This document shows positions 15,621-24,785 of a stretch of DNA of 64,000 nt, piece by piece (position 1 is the stretch's first letter; every line of letters starts with the position of its first letter). The position numbers and the translations under genes are program-made. The stretch spans positions 124,001-188,000 of the forward strand of contig CAYPYN010000005.1 of NCBI GenBank assembly GCA_964415295.1. The letters run 5' to 3'. The notes beneath the pieces are model-generated. The model was not told where the DNA came from, ran no database searches, and saw only the letters and a program-made list of their open reading frames with translations. Source of the stretch: SB21 sp964415295 (GTDB taxonomy: Bacteria; CLD3; SB21).

Positions 15621-16514
15621 TCATTTCTTCACTTCATGCCCTCCAAACTGATTGCGCATCATGGCCAGCATTTTGGCGGCATAACTTTCCGGCCGGCGCG
15701 AATGGAATCTCTCGAACAGCGACATCGTGATCACAGGAGCGGGCACGTCTTTCTCCATGGCTTCCCAGATCGTCCACCGGCCTTCGCCGGAATCGGCCAC
15801 CCAGCCTTTAAGATTCTTCAGGTCCGGATCGGCTTTCAAACCTTCGGCCGTGAGTTCTAACAGCCATGACCGCACCACCGATGCGTGCATCCACAGATCG
15901 GCAATTTTGGCAACATCCAGTTTATATTCCGAAGCTTTCATGATCTCAAAACCTTCCGCATAAGCCTGCATCATGCCGTATTCAATGCCGTTGTGAACCA
16001 TTTTGACCATGTGCCCGGAACCGATGTCGCCCATGTGCGCGTAACCGTCCACGGGACCGAGGGTCTTAAAAATGGGATCGAGATACGAAACAACCTCTTT
16101 GTCGCCGCCGATCATCATGCAGTACCCGTTTTTCAGACCCCAAACACCGCCGCTGGTGCCTACGTCGATATAATTAAGGCCTTTTTCCCTCAATTCCCTG
16201 CCGCGGCGGACGTCGTCTTTGTAATACGTATTACCGCCGTCTATGATGATGTCGCCTTTGCTGAGCAGAGGAACGAGTTTAGCGATCGTATCTTCCGTGG
16301 GCTTTCCCGCGGGCACCATGATCCATACGGCTTTGCGTCCCTTCAATTTGGATACCATATCTTCTATGGACGAGGAAGGAGTCATGCCCTTTTCGGCAAT
16401 GCTCTTTACGACATCCGCGCTCAGGTCAAATCCCACGATCTCATGTTTGTCCTTCAATAGACGCTGAACCATAAAACCGCCCATTTTGCCCAGGCCGATA
16501 AATCCCAACTGCAT
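15621..16514 (-). CDS. gnd: 6-phosphogluconate dehydrogenase, short (GntZ/YqeC) type
   Basis: 297-residue decarboxylating 6PGDH, far shorter than the common 470-residue form. The Rossmann motif GLGKMGGFMV is at the N-terminus, followed by MVPAGKPT, DGGNTYYKDD and GTSGGVWGLKNGYCMMIGG; the catalytic Lys region is HMVKMVHNGIEYGMMQAYAEG. The second strand ends GFDLS, an Asp that usually favours NAD+ over NADP+, so it may produce NADH rather than NADPH. An AAGGAGG Shine-Dalgarno sequence precedes the start. It heads the zwf-containing minus-strand run. Confidence 0.94.
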   Translation of the reverse strand: MQLGFIGLGKMGGFMVQRLLKDKHEIVGFDLSADVVKSIAEKGMTPSSSIEDMVSKLKGRKAVWIMVPAGKPTEDTIAKLVPLLSKGDIIIDGGNTYYKDDVRRGRELREKGLNYIDVGTSGGVWGLKNGYCMMIGGDKEVVSYLDPIFKTLGPVDGYAHMGDIGSGHMVKMVHNGIEYGMMQAYAEGFEIMKASEYKLDVAKIADLWMHASVVRSWLLELTAEGLKADPDLKNLKGWVADSGEGRWTIWEAMEKDVPAPVITMSLFERFHSRRPESYAAKMLAMMRNQFGGHEVKK

Positions 16515-16663
16515 AGAAACCTCCTTCGTTTTTAAACTTTTAAAAGTTAAAACACGGAATCAAAAAAATGATTACAATTTTTTTGTATTCTTTTTGTAAC
16601 GAACTTATTGTCTGAGCACCAATGGGAAAGATGGGTTCAATTTGACTAAAAATAGTTAGAAAG

Positions 16664-16736
16664 AAAAGAAATTTCTTTTTGATGAATAATGACTCGTAAT
16701 CAACACCATTGCGCTTTTTCATGACCCATTATTCAT
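16664..16736. repeat. palindrome and inverted repeat downstream of yciH
   Basis: The 226-bp gap between gnd and the SUI1 gene contains a perfect 16-nt A/T palindrome (16664-16679) and a 10-bp inverted repeat with arms at 16682-16691 and 16727-16736. The latter pair begins 5 nt past the minus-strand stop of the SUI1 gene and could act as a weak terminator, with the T-rich palindrome beyond it. The rest of the gap is AT-rich leader for gnd. Confidence 0.35.
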
Positions 16737-16740
16737 TCTT

Positions 16741-17067
16741 TTATCCGCCAACTCTCTTGATCTTATAACCCAACTGGATCAAAAGAGATTCGACTTTCGC
16801 GCGATGATCGCCTTGTATCTCGATCTTGCGGTCTTTGACCGTTCCGCCCGTGGCACATTTGGATTTGAGCTGTTTGGCCAGAGCTTCGATGTCTTCGATC
16901 GATTCACGAAAGCCTTCTATCAACGTAACGGATTTTCCTGCTCTCTGTTTGCGATCCAGCGAAAGGCGAAGAACGTGGCTCTTCTCGTAAACCGGCTTCT
17001 CACCTCCGTCCTCTGGTTTGAAATTGGGATCGGTGGAATAAACAATATGGGAATCATTTTTTCTCAT
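16741..17067 (-). CDS. yciH: SUI1/YciH-type translation factor
   Basis: 108 residues. The SUI1 domain covers about residues 28-105 with LRLSLDRKQRAGKSVTLIEGF, then CATGGTVKDRKIEIQGDH and the C-terminal LIQLGYKIKRVGG, as in bacterial YciH, a homologue of eukaryotic eIF1. The N-terminus reads HIVYSTDPNF, also common in this family. Its start overlaps the SulP gene's 3' end by 14 bp. It is thought to act at the small ribosomal subunit in start-site fidelity; its role in bacteria is not well settled. Confidence 0.92.
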   Translation of the reverse strand: MRKNDSHIVYSTDPNFKPEDGGEKPVYEKSHVLRLSLDRKQRAGKSVTLIEGFRESIEDIEALAKQLKSKCATGGTVKDRKIEIQGDHRAKVESLLIQLGYKIKRVGG

Positions 17068-18778
17068 CTAATTTTTTCCTTTCCCGGGTAACCGTAGCCT
17101 CAAATTCACCGGTTCTGTCAACGGGCGCCAGGCCGATCAATTGACGTCCGAAATTAAGCGCATCGTCCAGGTTACCGAAGAAATGATCTTCGCCCAAATT
17201 CTTCATGAAACCCGACTGTTCGGCCGCGATCAGCGGTTGCGTATGAATATCCGATATCAACAAAAATATCTTATTTCTTTGGCATCGGGCTCGAACCTCA
17301 TCCAGCGCGTGCAATCCGCCCGCGTCCATATACGGAACGAACCGCATACGAAGGATCAATACCTTCGGCGCCTTGGATCCGAAATTGATCGTGTCGTGAA
17401 ATTTATCCACCGATCCGAAAAAGAAAGGCCCGTTGATCTCAAACACTTCGATGCCTTTCGGGATAAAACGCTTCTGTACGGCATTGGGATCAGGGACCTC
17501 TTCAGGGTCTTCAATATCGGATTTGAGAATATGGATATTCGTCACGTCGGCCATCTGTTTCATAAATAAGAACGCGGCCAGGATCATACCGATCTCGATA
17601 GCAACGGTCAGATCGATAAGCACAGTCAATAAAAAGGTGGTCCACAGGACCAAAACATCGCTTCGGGGTCCTTTCATCACAGCCATAAACGCGTCGCGCT
17701 CGCTCATATGGTAGGCCACATAGATCAGAATAGCGGCAAGCGATGCCAATGGAATCAATCCGGCCCACTTGCCGAATAACAGCATGATCAGCAACAATAC
17801 CAGCGCATGAACGATCCCGGCGATGGGAGTTCGGCCTCCGTTCTTAATATTGGTCGCCGTGCGTGCGATAGCTCCGGTAGCCGGTATGCCGCCGAAAATC
17901 GGCGAGAAGATATTGGCAGTCCCTTGCGCAATGAGTTCCATGTTGGAGCGATGCCGCCCGCCGATCATACCGTCCGCGACTACCGCACTCAAAAGCGACT
18001 CGATCGCGGCGAGCAAGGCGATCGTCGTAGCCGGTCCCACCAGACCGCTTATCAACGACCAGTTCAAAGTCGGAACTACCGGTGTCGGAAGCGAATCGGG
18101 TATGTCTCCAAACCGGCTGTGAATGGTCTCAATTCTCAAATCAAAGAATTGGACCAATGCCGTGGACACCACCAGTGCTACAAGAGAACCAGGGATCTTT
18201 TGGCTTATGCGGGGCCAAAGCACAATAATGGCCAGAGATAATGTGCCAATCGCAACCGTATGCAGATTGAAGCTGTCAAAATGCAGGAAATACGATTCCC
18301 ATTTTTCGATGAATTCGGCCGGAACCGCTTCCATACGTAGACCGAAGAAATCTTTGATCTGGGAGGAAAAAATGATCACGGCGATACCGCTGGTAAATCC
18401 TGTGATGATCGGATAGGGAATGTATTTAATGAGTCCGCCCAACTTAGCGGCACCCATAAGAATCAGGATAACGCCGGCCATGATCGTCGCAACCGTAAGT
18501 CCGTTCAGCCCGTATTTTTCGATGATCCCGTATACAATTATTACAAAAGCTCCTGTCGGCCCTCCGATCTGGACACGGCTTCCGCCGAGGAAGGAAATAA
18601 TAAAACCGGCAATTACAGCCGTATAAATGCCTTTTTCCGGAGAAACGCCCGAAGCGATGGCAAAGGCAATGGCCAGCGGCAGTGCTACAACGCCGACGAT
18701 CGTTCCCGCAGTCACGTCGGAAATGAATTGTCGTTTTGAATATTCTCTCAGAGTGGTAAACAATTTGGGGACAAACAT
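17054..18778 (-). CDS. SulP (SLC26)-family anion transporter with STAS domain
   Basis: 574-residue inner-membrane permease. The SulP signature region SDVTAGTIVGVVALPLAIAFAIASG is at residues 20-44, followed by GGPTGAFVIIVYG and about ten further hydrophobic segments. The cytosolic C-terminus from about residue 440 is a STAS domain (IEVFEINGPFFFGSVDKF, VLILRMRFVPYMDAGGLHAL). Members carry sulfate, bicarbonate or carboxylates; the substrate cannot be read from the sequence. No carbonic anhydrase gene is adjacent. Confidence 0.93.
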   Translation of the reverse strand: MFVPKLFTTLREYSKRQFISDVTAGTIVGVVALPLAIAFAIASGVSPEKGIYTAVIAGFIISFLGGSRVQIGGPTGAFVIIVYGIIEKYGLNGLTVATIMAGVILILMGAAKLGGLIKYIPYPIITGFTSGIAVIIFSSQIKDFFGLRMEAVPAEFIEKWESYFLHFDSFNLHTVAIGTLSLAIIVLWPRISQKIPGSLVALVVSTALVQFFDLRIETIHSRFGDIPDSLPTPVVPTLNWSLISGLVGPATTIALLAAIESLLSAVVADGMIGGRHRSNMELIAQGTANIFSPIFGGIPATGAIARTATNIKNGGRTPIAGIVHALVLLLIMLLFGKWAGLIPLASLAAILIYVAYHMSERDAFMAVMKGPRSDVLVLWTTFLLTVLIDLTVAIEIGMILAAFLFMKQMADVTNIHILKSDIEDPEEVPDPNAVQKRFIPKGIEVFEINGPFFFGSVDKFHDTINFGSKAPKVLILRMRFVPYMDAGGLHALDEVRARCQRNKIFLLISDIHTQPLIAAEQSGFMKNLGEDHFFGNLDDALNFGRQLIGLAPVDRTGEFEATVTRERKKLDEKK

Positions 18779-18860
18779 CGGATAATTTTTCCTTACTTAC
18801 GAGAAGGACTATCTTGGGCCGTTAATATAACAACACAGCGACACTCTTTCAATTCACAAT

Positions 18861-18889
18861 TTGCGAATAATACAAATGTTTGTTATGTT
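18861..18889 (+). promoter_or_regulatory. putative promoter for the TPR lipoprotein unit
   Basis: In the 137-bp divergent gap between the SulP and TPR genes, TTGCGA (18861-18866) and TATGTT (18884-18889) are 17 bp apart and 27 bp before the ATG. The match is moderate and the region is AT-rich, so this is a candidate only. Confidence 0.3.
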
Positions 18890-18915
18890 AACTTTTATAT
18901 TGAAAATATTGTTAC

Positions 18916-20295
18916 ATGAACAGATTCTTAACATACGTGATCCTTTTCCCCGTCTTGGCTTTGGCATGTACCGGGCCAAGACAGAGTCAGAATGTCTCAA
19001 AAAGGGGTGCTGAGAAATATAAGGTTGAAGCCGTAAAGAGCTACATCGACGGATTGATCAACGAGATGTCCGGCGATTTTGATGCCGCCGCCAAAGATTA
19101 CCAGATGGCGGTGCTCATGGACTCGTCTTCCAATACCATGCTGGCTTCTTTGGCCGATAACTATATGTTGACCGGTCAAGTGGACAACTGTCTCCTGATC
19201 GTACAAAAAGTCCTCAAGCGCGAACCCGATCATCTGGTTGCTTTGGAACTTTTGTCCGAGATTCAGATTCAAAAACATGAATTTGAAAAAGCGGTATCCA
19301 CTCTTGAACGTATTGTCAAGATCGATCCGACACACGTCGAGGTTCACTACCGGCTCATCACGATTTACGAAATTCAGGGTAAATGGCAGGAAGCGGCATC
19401 GCATTATACCACGTTACTCAATCTCCTCGGGCCAAACACGCTGCTGTCGCTGAAACTCAGCGATCTATATATGAAAAATAAGGCTTACGGTAAGGCAGCC
19501 GAGGTGCTGTCGCTGGCGCGTTCCGGTGATCCCAACAATGTTTTTATACTGGAAGCCCTGGCGCAGGCGTATGAGTTCAACAAAGAATTTCCCAAGGCAC
19601 TCACCGCGTATGAGGAACTGTCGGAGCTTCAGGAAAACAGTATCGTAAGTTTTCTGCGTATCGGTAGTCTGTCGCTTCAGGCGGGGCAATACGAAAAATC
19701 ACTGAACGCGTTCAGAAAAGCCGACGCTATGAACCCCAATGTTCCTGAAATCCAGCGTTCGCTCGGCTTTTCGGCAAGCCAGCTCAAAAGGAACGACGAA
19801 GCGATTCATTACTACGAAAAGGCGATCTCTCTCAACGGCAAAGACGTGCTTTCCATGAGTCTTTTGGCACCCTTGTATCAGGAAAAGAAGTGGCTGAGCC
19901 GTTCCGATTCCTTATTTGAAAGGATCCTCGCGCTCGATCCGGAAAACGATATCATTCTGAACAATTATAGTTACAGCCTGGCCGAACGAGGTATCAAGCT
20001 TGAAAAAGCCCTTCTTATGGTCCAAAAAGCCTTGAAAAAATCACCTAATAATTCCCACTTTCTTGATACGATGGGCTGGATCTATTATCAAATGGGACTT
20101 TATGAACTGGCATTGAAATATGTCTCTCAGGCCGGACAGAAGGACGACGGCAGCTGGGAAGTGGCGGATCATCTCGGCGATATCCATATGAAGTTAAAGA
20201 ACGTCTCCGAAGCGAAATTCTATTGGCAGAAGGCGATTCAACTGAATCCGGATAATGAAACGATCAAAAACAAACTAAAATCAATATCCAATTAA
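18916..20295 (+). CDS. TPR-repeat lipoprotein
   Basis: 459 residues. The N-terminus MNRFLTYVILFPVLALACTG is a lipoprotein signal with lipobox LALAC. The rest is a tandem array of about ten tetratricopeptide repeats, for example AAKDYQMAVLMDSSSNTMLA, ALTAYEELSELQENS and AIHYYEKAISLNGKDV. Such envelope TPR lipoproteins scaffold outer-membrane assembly or polysaccharide systems. The next gene encodes a DUF4292 lipoprotein 14 bp downstream, and the two commonly occur together as far as I recall. Confidence 0.9.
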   Translation: MNRFLTYVILFPVLALACTGPRQSQNVSKRGAEKYKVEAVKSYIDGLINEMSGDFDAAAKDYQMAVLMDSSSNTMLASLADNYMLTGQVDNCLLIVQKVLKREPDHLVALELLSEIQIQKHEFEKAVSTLERIVKIDPTHVEVHYRLITIYEIQGKWQEAASHYTTLLNLLGPNTLLSLKLSDLYMKNKAYGKAAEVLSLARSGDPNNVFILEALAQAYEFNKEFPKALTAYEELSELQENSIVSFLRIGSLSLQAGQYEKSLNAFRKADAMNPNVPEIQRSLGFSASQLKRNDEAIHYYEKAISLNGKDVLSMSLLAPLYQEKKWLSRSDSLFERILALDPENDIILNNYSYSLAERGIKLEKALLMVQKALKKSPNNSHFLDTMGWIYYQMGLYELALKYVSQAGQKDDGSWEVADHLGDIHMKLKNVSEAKFYWQKAIQLNPDNETIKNKLKSISN

Positions 20296-20309
20296 AATTC
20301 CATGGAACC

Positions 20310-21101
20310 TTGAAACGAAACATCTTCCCGCTCATTATTCTTTTGACGCTGATCGGCTGCGCTTCGCCGAAGGTCATCGTTCGCGAACCCGTGAGAACCG
20401 AGGGTGTTAATCCCGTCGATCTGATCCGAAAGAACGGAGAAAATGGAAGACGTCTGAGGTATATGAAGGCCGTGACGACACTGAACCTCGAGTCTCCGAA
20501 ATCGGCCAATCAATTTACGGCCCAATTGGCGATCAAATTTCCCGATTCCATATATATCAAGATCGAAGGCGTACTTGGAATCGATGGACTGAAAGCTTCA
20601 CTGAATCGCCAAACCTTTGTGGTCTATAACATAATCAATCGTTATGTCATACAGGGGGTCACGAGTTCATCGGCCATTCGCAAGACGTTTGACTACGATA
20701 TCAGTTTTGATGAAATGGTAGAATTATTGATCGGTTTGCCCCAGCTCAAAGAGAGCGAGCTGCGGGATCTTGCGGATTTTTCGGCTGATGAATCTTATTA
20801 CGTATTGACCTTCAAAACAAACGGTGAGACGAAAAAGGTCTGGCTGGATCCTTTTGCGCAGTATGCCGTAAGCCGTATTCGTCATTTTGATGCCGCAGGG
20901 ATCTTGTATCTTGAAAAAGAATTTTCCCGTTTTGAAAACATTGACGGCAATTTTTTGCCGAGATACGTCCGGATCGTGAAACCGCAGGAAAAAGATCTGT
21001 TAAGCATTTATTTTAACGACCGAACGATGAATAAATCGTTCAGCAGCAGCGTATTTACTATCAAATATCCCGAGGATGTCAAGATCATAGAACAACAATA
21101 A
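20310..21101 (+). CDS. DUF4292-family LolB-like lipoprotein
   Basis: 263 residues beginning at a TTG codon. This start is chosen because it keeps the signal MKRNIFPLIILLTLIGCASP, whose lipobox is LIGC. The body resembles DUF4292: NLESPKSANQFTAQLAIKFPDSIYIKIEG, then YDISFDEMVELLIGLPQL and ESYYVLTFKTNGETKKVWLD, a fold related to the lipoprotein carrier LolB. Probably an outer-membrane or periplasmic lipid-handling protein. It follows the TPR lipoprotein by 14 bp and precedes the glycosyltransferase by 4 bp. Confidence 0.85.
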   Translation: MKRNIFPLIILLTLIGCASPKVIVREPVRTEGVNPVDLIRKNGENGRRLRYMKAVTTLNLESPKSANQFTAQLAIKFPDSIYIKIEGVLGIDGLKASLNRQTFVVYNIINRYVIQGVTSSSAIRKTFDYDISFDEMVELLIGLPQLKESELRDLADFSADESYYVLTFKTNGETKKVWLDPFAQYAVSRIRHFDAAGILYLEKEFSRFENIDGNFLPRYVRIVKPQEKDLLSIYFNDRTMNKSFSSSVFTIKYPEDVKIIEQQ

Positions 21102-21105
21102 TATT

Positions 21106-22080
21106 ATGAAGAATCCGAATGAATTGAAACAGTTGTCATCAGACACGGCGCCGGTGGACATATCCGTTGTCGTTCCATTGCTCAACGAAGAAGAGTCTCT
21201 GACGGAATTGACCGAAAGAATACAGTCGGCGATCGGTCAAATGAAGCGCTCCTTCGAGATCATTTACATTGATGACGGAAGCACGGACCGCTCTTTTGAG
21301 GTGATCCGCGGACTGCGCGCAAAATATGACTTTATAAAAGCCATCCAATTCCGAAAGAACTATGGCAAGTCGGCGGCGTTGGCCGAAGGATTCCGCATCG
21401 CCATGGGGCGTTATGTCATCACGATGGACGCCGACCTCCAGGACGATCCGGCAGAGATCCCGAATCTGGTGGCTAAGATCGAAGAAGGTTACGACATGGT
21501 TTCAGGTTGGAAGAAACAGCGTTTCGATCCGATCAGCAAGACTATTCCGTCAAAGTTTTTTAATTTTGTAACTAGGATCATGACCGGAATCCGGCTTCAC
21601 GATTTCAACTGCGGTCTCAAAGGATACCGACGGGAAGTGGTGCGTGATGTGAGTGTGTACGGAGAACTGCACAGGTATATTCCGGCCTTGGCTAAATGGG
21701 AAGGTTATCAACGTATAACCGAGATCGTGGTGCAGCACCATCCCAGAAAGTACGGTTACAGCAAATTCGGCCTCTCACGCTTTATCAAGGGTTTTTTGGA
21801 TCTGGTTACCGTTGTCTTTCTGACGCGCTATACCAAACGGCCTCTCCATTTTTTTGGATTGATCGGAAGTTTCTTTCTGATAGTTGGTCTCGGGATCAAT
21901 ACGTATTTGACCGTGGAGTGGTTTTTAGGTTCGCCTATCGGAAGCCGTCCTGTACTTTTCCTTGGAATTTTGCTTGTTCTCGTCGGCATCCAGATCATCA
22001 CCACCGGATTGATCGGGGAAATGATCACGCATCACTTCCAGAAACAGCGGGAATTCCCCGTCCGTGAAAAAATCGAATGA
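21106..22080 (+). CDS. family 2 glycosyltransferase with C-terminal membrane segments
   Basis: 324 residues. The GT-A domain has VVVPLLNEEESL, the DDGSTDRSFE nucleotide-sugar motif and MDADLQDDPAEIP with the metal-binding DxD. Two hydrophobic segments near residues 245-265 and 280-305 place it at the inner membrane, as in undecaprenyl- or dolichyl-phosphate sugar transferases of the DPM1/ArnC type. It probably charges a lipid carrier with a sugar. It forms a tight unit with the upstream lipoproteins and downstream smpB (6-bp gap). Confidence 0.93.
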   Translation: MKNPNELKQLSSDTAPVDISVVVPLLNEEESLTELTERIQSAIGQMKRSFEIIYIDDGSTDRSFEVIRGLRAKYDFIKAIQFRKNYGKSAALAEGFRIAMGRYVITMDADLQDDPAEIPNLVAKIEEGYDMVSGWKKQRFDPISKTIPSKFFNFVTRIMTGIRLHDFNCGLKGYRREVVRDVSVYGELHRYIPALAKWEGYQRITEIVVQHHPRKYGYSKFGLSRFIKGFLDLVTVVFLTRYTKRPLHFFGLIGSFFLIVGLGINTYLTVEWFLGSPIGSRPVLFLGILLVLVGIQIITTGLIGEMITHHFQKQREFPVREKIE

Positions 22081-22086
22081 CGTACG

Positions 22087-22554
22087 ATGCCTGAGAAAAA
22101 ACCCGACATCAAAACCATTGCGACCAACCGGAAAGCCCGTCATGAATATGAGATCCTGGATACGATCGAAGCCGGTATTGCGCTCTTGGGAAGCGAGGTC
22201 AAATCGCTTAGGGAAGGTAAGGTCAATATTCAGGACAGCCATGCACGTATAGAGAATGGTGAAGTCGTACTGTATCACGTCCACATCCCGGAATACAAGC
22301 AGGCTAATATCAATAACCACCCGGAATACCGGCCGAAAAAGCTGCTCCTGCACCGAACCCAGATCCGCAAACTCCAGCGCCAGGTCGAAGAGAAAGGCAT
22401 GACGCTGATCCCTCTGTCGCTGTATTTTAACGAAAAGAACCGCGTCAAAGTTCAACTGGCCGTAGCGCGCGGAAAAAAACTCTATGACAAACGTGAATCA
22501 ATCGCCAAACGCGATGCGGATCGCTCACTTCATCGTGAATTGAGGCACAAATGA
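22087..22554 (+). CDS. smpB: SsrA-binding protein SmpB
   Basis: 155-residue partner of tmRNA in trans-translation rescue of stalled ribosomes. Diagnostic stretches are TNRKARHEYEILDTIEAGI, LLGSEVKSLREGKVNIQDSH, RPKKLLLHRTQIRKL and the basic C-terminal tail GKKLYDKRESIAKRDADRSL. Full length for the family. No tmRNA gene was seen next to it. Confidence 0.97.
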   Translation: MPEKKPDIKTIATNRKARHEYEILDTIEAGIALLGSEVKSLREGKVNIQDSHARIENGEVVLYHVHIPEYKQANINNHPEYRPKKLLLHRTQIRKLQRQVEEKGMTLIPLSLYFNEKNRVKVQLAVARGKKLYDKRESIAKRDADRSLHRELRHK

Positions 22555-22687
22555 CCGGAATTTCATTTGCTTTCGATGGATTTGTACACTAAGTTGCCCT
22601 ATCACATCCGCCGATTTTAACCGCTTCCAAAAAATAAATCTTCGAATATTTCTGATTTTGATGAACAACATTTAAAGGGAGGTTGTC

Positions 22688-23137
22688 ATGAAAACAGTGA
22701 GCCGTATTATCTCCGGAAGAGAATTGTATTGCATTGCGCTGGGTACGACCGTCCACGACGCTATTCTGTTTATGGCGTCTAAAAATATCGGAGCGGTCGT
22801 AATCGTGGATAATCTTCAATCGAAAAGATTGCGTGGTATTTTCTCGGAGCGCGACCTTATGAAACGCGTAGTGCTCGAAGGCCTGGATCCAAAGAAAACC
22901 AAGATCGACGACGTGATGACGAAAAACGTCGCGGTCGGCAATGCGGGCGAAGCTTACGACGCCTGTCTTGAAACCATGAGAAAGATCCGCTCACGCCATC
23001 TCCCTATCGTGGACGGTGAAAAGCTCATCGGCATGGTGTCCATGCGGGATCTGATGGAAGAGAAGATCGCGGATGGCACCGAAGAAATCCGTATGATGAA
23101 TGCTTATATCCATGATCTTCCCAATTCCATGTCGTGA
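22688..23137 (+). CDS. tandem CBS-domain protein
   Basis: 149 residues made of two CBS domains only: ALGTTVHDAILFMASKNIGAVVIVD with GIFSERDLMKRVV, and RSRHLPIVDGEKLIGMVSMRDLM. Such stand-alone pairs bind adenine nucleotides and regulate other proteins. A strong AAAGGGAGG Shine-Dalgarno sequence precedes the ATG. The stop overlaps the GTG start of the next gene. Confidence 0.93.
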   Translation: MKTVSRIISGRELYCIALGTTVHDAILFMASKNIGAVVIVDNLQSKRLRGIFSERDLMKRVVLEGLDPKKTKIDDVMTKNVAVGNAGEAYDACLETMRKIRSRHLPIVDGEKLIGMVSMRDLMEEKIADGTEEIRMMNAYIHDLPNSMS

Positions 23138-23490
23138 ACGAAATCAAAAAAGAAGCCTGGCGCAAGGCCATCCGGCAGTTTAACGGCGGTGAATTCTTTG
23201 AATGCCATGAGACACTGGAGGAATGCTGGAAAACCGAAACAAATCATCAACACAGGATATTACTTCAGAGCGTGATCCATTTCGCTGTGGCTTATTACCA
23301 TCTGAGGAACGGCAACAAGATCGGCTACGGCAGACAAAAAGAAAAGGGGCTGCAAAAAATCAGCTCTGTGGGTTTGGAGCCTTTTGAAAAAATTCTGAAT
23401 GTAAGTCTGAAGAATTTGATTGAAACGGTCAGGAACGAGCATTCTATACCGCCCAAAATATCCTCTACCGGGTCGGAAGCATCACGGTAA
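23134..23490 (+). CDS. DUF309 protein
   Basis: 118 residues starting at GTG, overlapping the CBS gene as GTGA. The DUF309 signature is clear: FNGGEFFECHETLEECWKTE and ILLQSVIHFAVAYYHLRNGN. The family is all-helical with conserved His and Glu and no firm function. The 3' end overlaps that of the opposing histidine kinase gene by 26 bp. Confidence 0.9.
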   Translation: MNEIKKEAWRKAIRQFNGGEFFECHETLEECWKTETNHQHRILLQSVIHFAVAYYHLRNGNKIGYGRQKEKGLQKISSVGLEPFEKILNVSLKNLIETVRNEHSIPPKISSTGSEASR

Positions 23491-24766
23491 ACTTGGAACC
23501 CTTCCCCATTTCACTTTCCACATGAATATTTCCGTTATTTTCGGCGATTAAGCGGCTGCAGATGGAAAGGCCCAATCCCATGCCCTCGTTTTTGGTCGTA
23601 TAGAACGGATTGAAGATCTTCTCAAGACTGTCCTCGGGAATTCCGCATCCCGTATCCATGATCTCGATGGCAACAAAAGGCAGTTTTTTGTCGAACAGAT
23701 CATCGGACCAATGCAGATGGGGAAGATCGCCGATGGTCGTAGTGGAAGTTTTGACGGTCAGATTGCCGCCGTCGGGCATGGCCTGGATTGCATTGAGGAA
23801 TATATTCATTAGCACCTGCTCGACTTGATGCTGATCCGCGTAGATCTGCGGTACCACGTCGGAAAATTCTTCCCGGAATACGATCTGCTTGTTGGTCAGC
23901 TGCGTAGCGATCAGCAGGTAAATACTGTCGATGACCGTTTCGACATTGAAATAGTTCCGCGAAGGTTTGACCGGTTTGGCAAATTTGAAAAAGTCCATCA
24001 ACAGGTTATTAACGCGGTCTATCTCCCGGACGATTCGGCTGACCAGTTCCAGTCTCCGGTCATTTTCCTCAAATGACTCTTCCAACACCTGTGCGGCGGC
24101 TTTGATCCCTCCCAGAGGGTTACGGACTTCGTGCGCGATGCCCGTGGCCAATTCGCCCATGGTCGCCAGGCGATCCATACGTTCGACCTGCTTTCGCATC
24201 AGGTGCATCTCCGTAAGATCGCGGAATGTGATAATAACGCCGATCTGTTCGGTTTTTTCGCTGAGCGGCGTGGTGCTGAAACCGATGGGTATCAGGGTTC
24301 CGGTCTTTGAAATAAGTTTGACCTCTTTGCTTTCAAAACGTTTGTTCTCAATCAGCATCAGGTCAATGATCTTGCCGTTCTTCTCCGGTTCCGCAACGAT
24401 ATCGATCATATTCCGGCCCAGAAGCTCATCGATCCTGTAGTCGAGGGTTTTTGCGGCGTTGACATTCACAAAAGTGATCGCGCCTTTCATGTCGATACAG
24501 ATGATGCTGCTGCTCATATTCTGTATGATCGTACGGTAGAATTTGTAGACGCGTTCGATTAATTTGTATTTCTCATGCAGCGCGCGTTGTTCTTCGAGCC
24601 ATTCTTTGGGAATGCCTTTGGCGGGTGTCGGCGTGGTCTGTGTTTGTCCCGATTCTTTCTTTTCGGCACGAAGATCTTTGATGCGCTGGTCGAGGGGGAT
24701 AAGATCGCTCAGCTCTTTATTCAGCAGTTCAAAAGCTTCTTTTTTTTCTTCAAATCGTTTACTCAT
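23465..24766 (-). CDS. soluble PAS-domain sensor histidine kinase
   Basis: 433 residues without membrane segments. The order is an N-terminal coiled coil (about 1-80), a PAS domain (SSIICIDMKGAITFVNVNAA to VIITFRDLTEM), a HisKA domain with the H-box GIAHEVRNPLGGIKAA, and an ATPase domain with the N-box (QVLMNIFLNAIQAMPDGG), DTGCGIPEDSLEKIF and GMGLGLSI. It resembles NtrB-type cytosolic kinases. No response regulator is adjacent; priA lies 19 bp upstream on the same strand. Confidence 0.93.
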   Translation of the reverse strand: MSKRFEEKKEAFELLNKELSDLIPLDQRIKDLRAEKKESGQTQTTPTPAKGIPKEWLEEQRALHEKYKLIERVYKFYRTIIQNMSSSIICIDMKGAITFVNVNAAKTLDYRIDELLGRNMIDIVAEPEKNGKIIDLMLIENKRFESKEVKLISKTGTLIPIGFSTTPLSEKTEQIGVIITFRDLTEMHLMRKQVERMDRLATMGELATGIAHEVRNPLGGIKAAAQVLEESFEENDRRLELVSRIVREIDRVNNLLMDFFKFAKPVKPSRNYFNVETVIDSIYLLIATQLTNKQIVFREEFSDVVPQIYADQHQVEQVLMNIFLNAIQAMPDGGNLTVKTSTTTIGDLPHLHWSDDLFDKKLPFVAIEIMDTGCGIPEDSLEKIFNPFYTTKNEGMGLGLSICSRLIAENNGNIHVESEMGKGSKFTVMLPTR

Positions 24767-24785
24767 ATCTCACTTTCCAAGCGGC

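Noticed and set aside
16540..16722. 60-codon minus-strand frame in the gap before gnd
   Set aside because: AT-rich intergenic sequence with palindromes, no ribosome site, and no protein-like composition.
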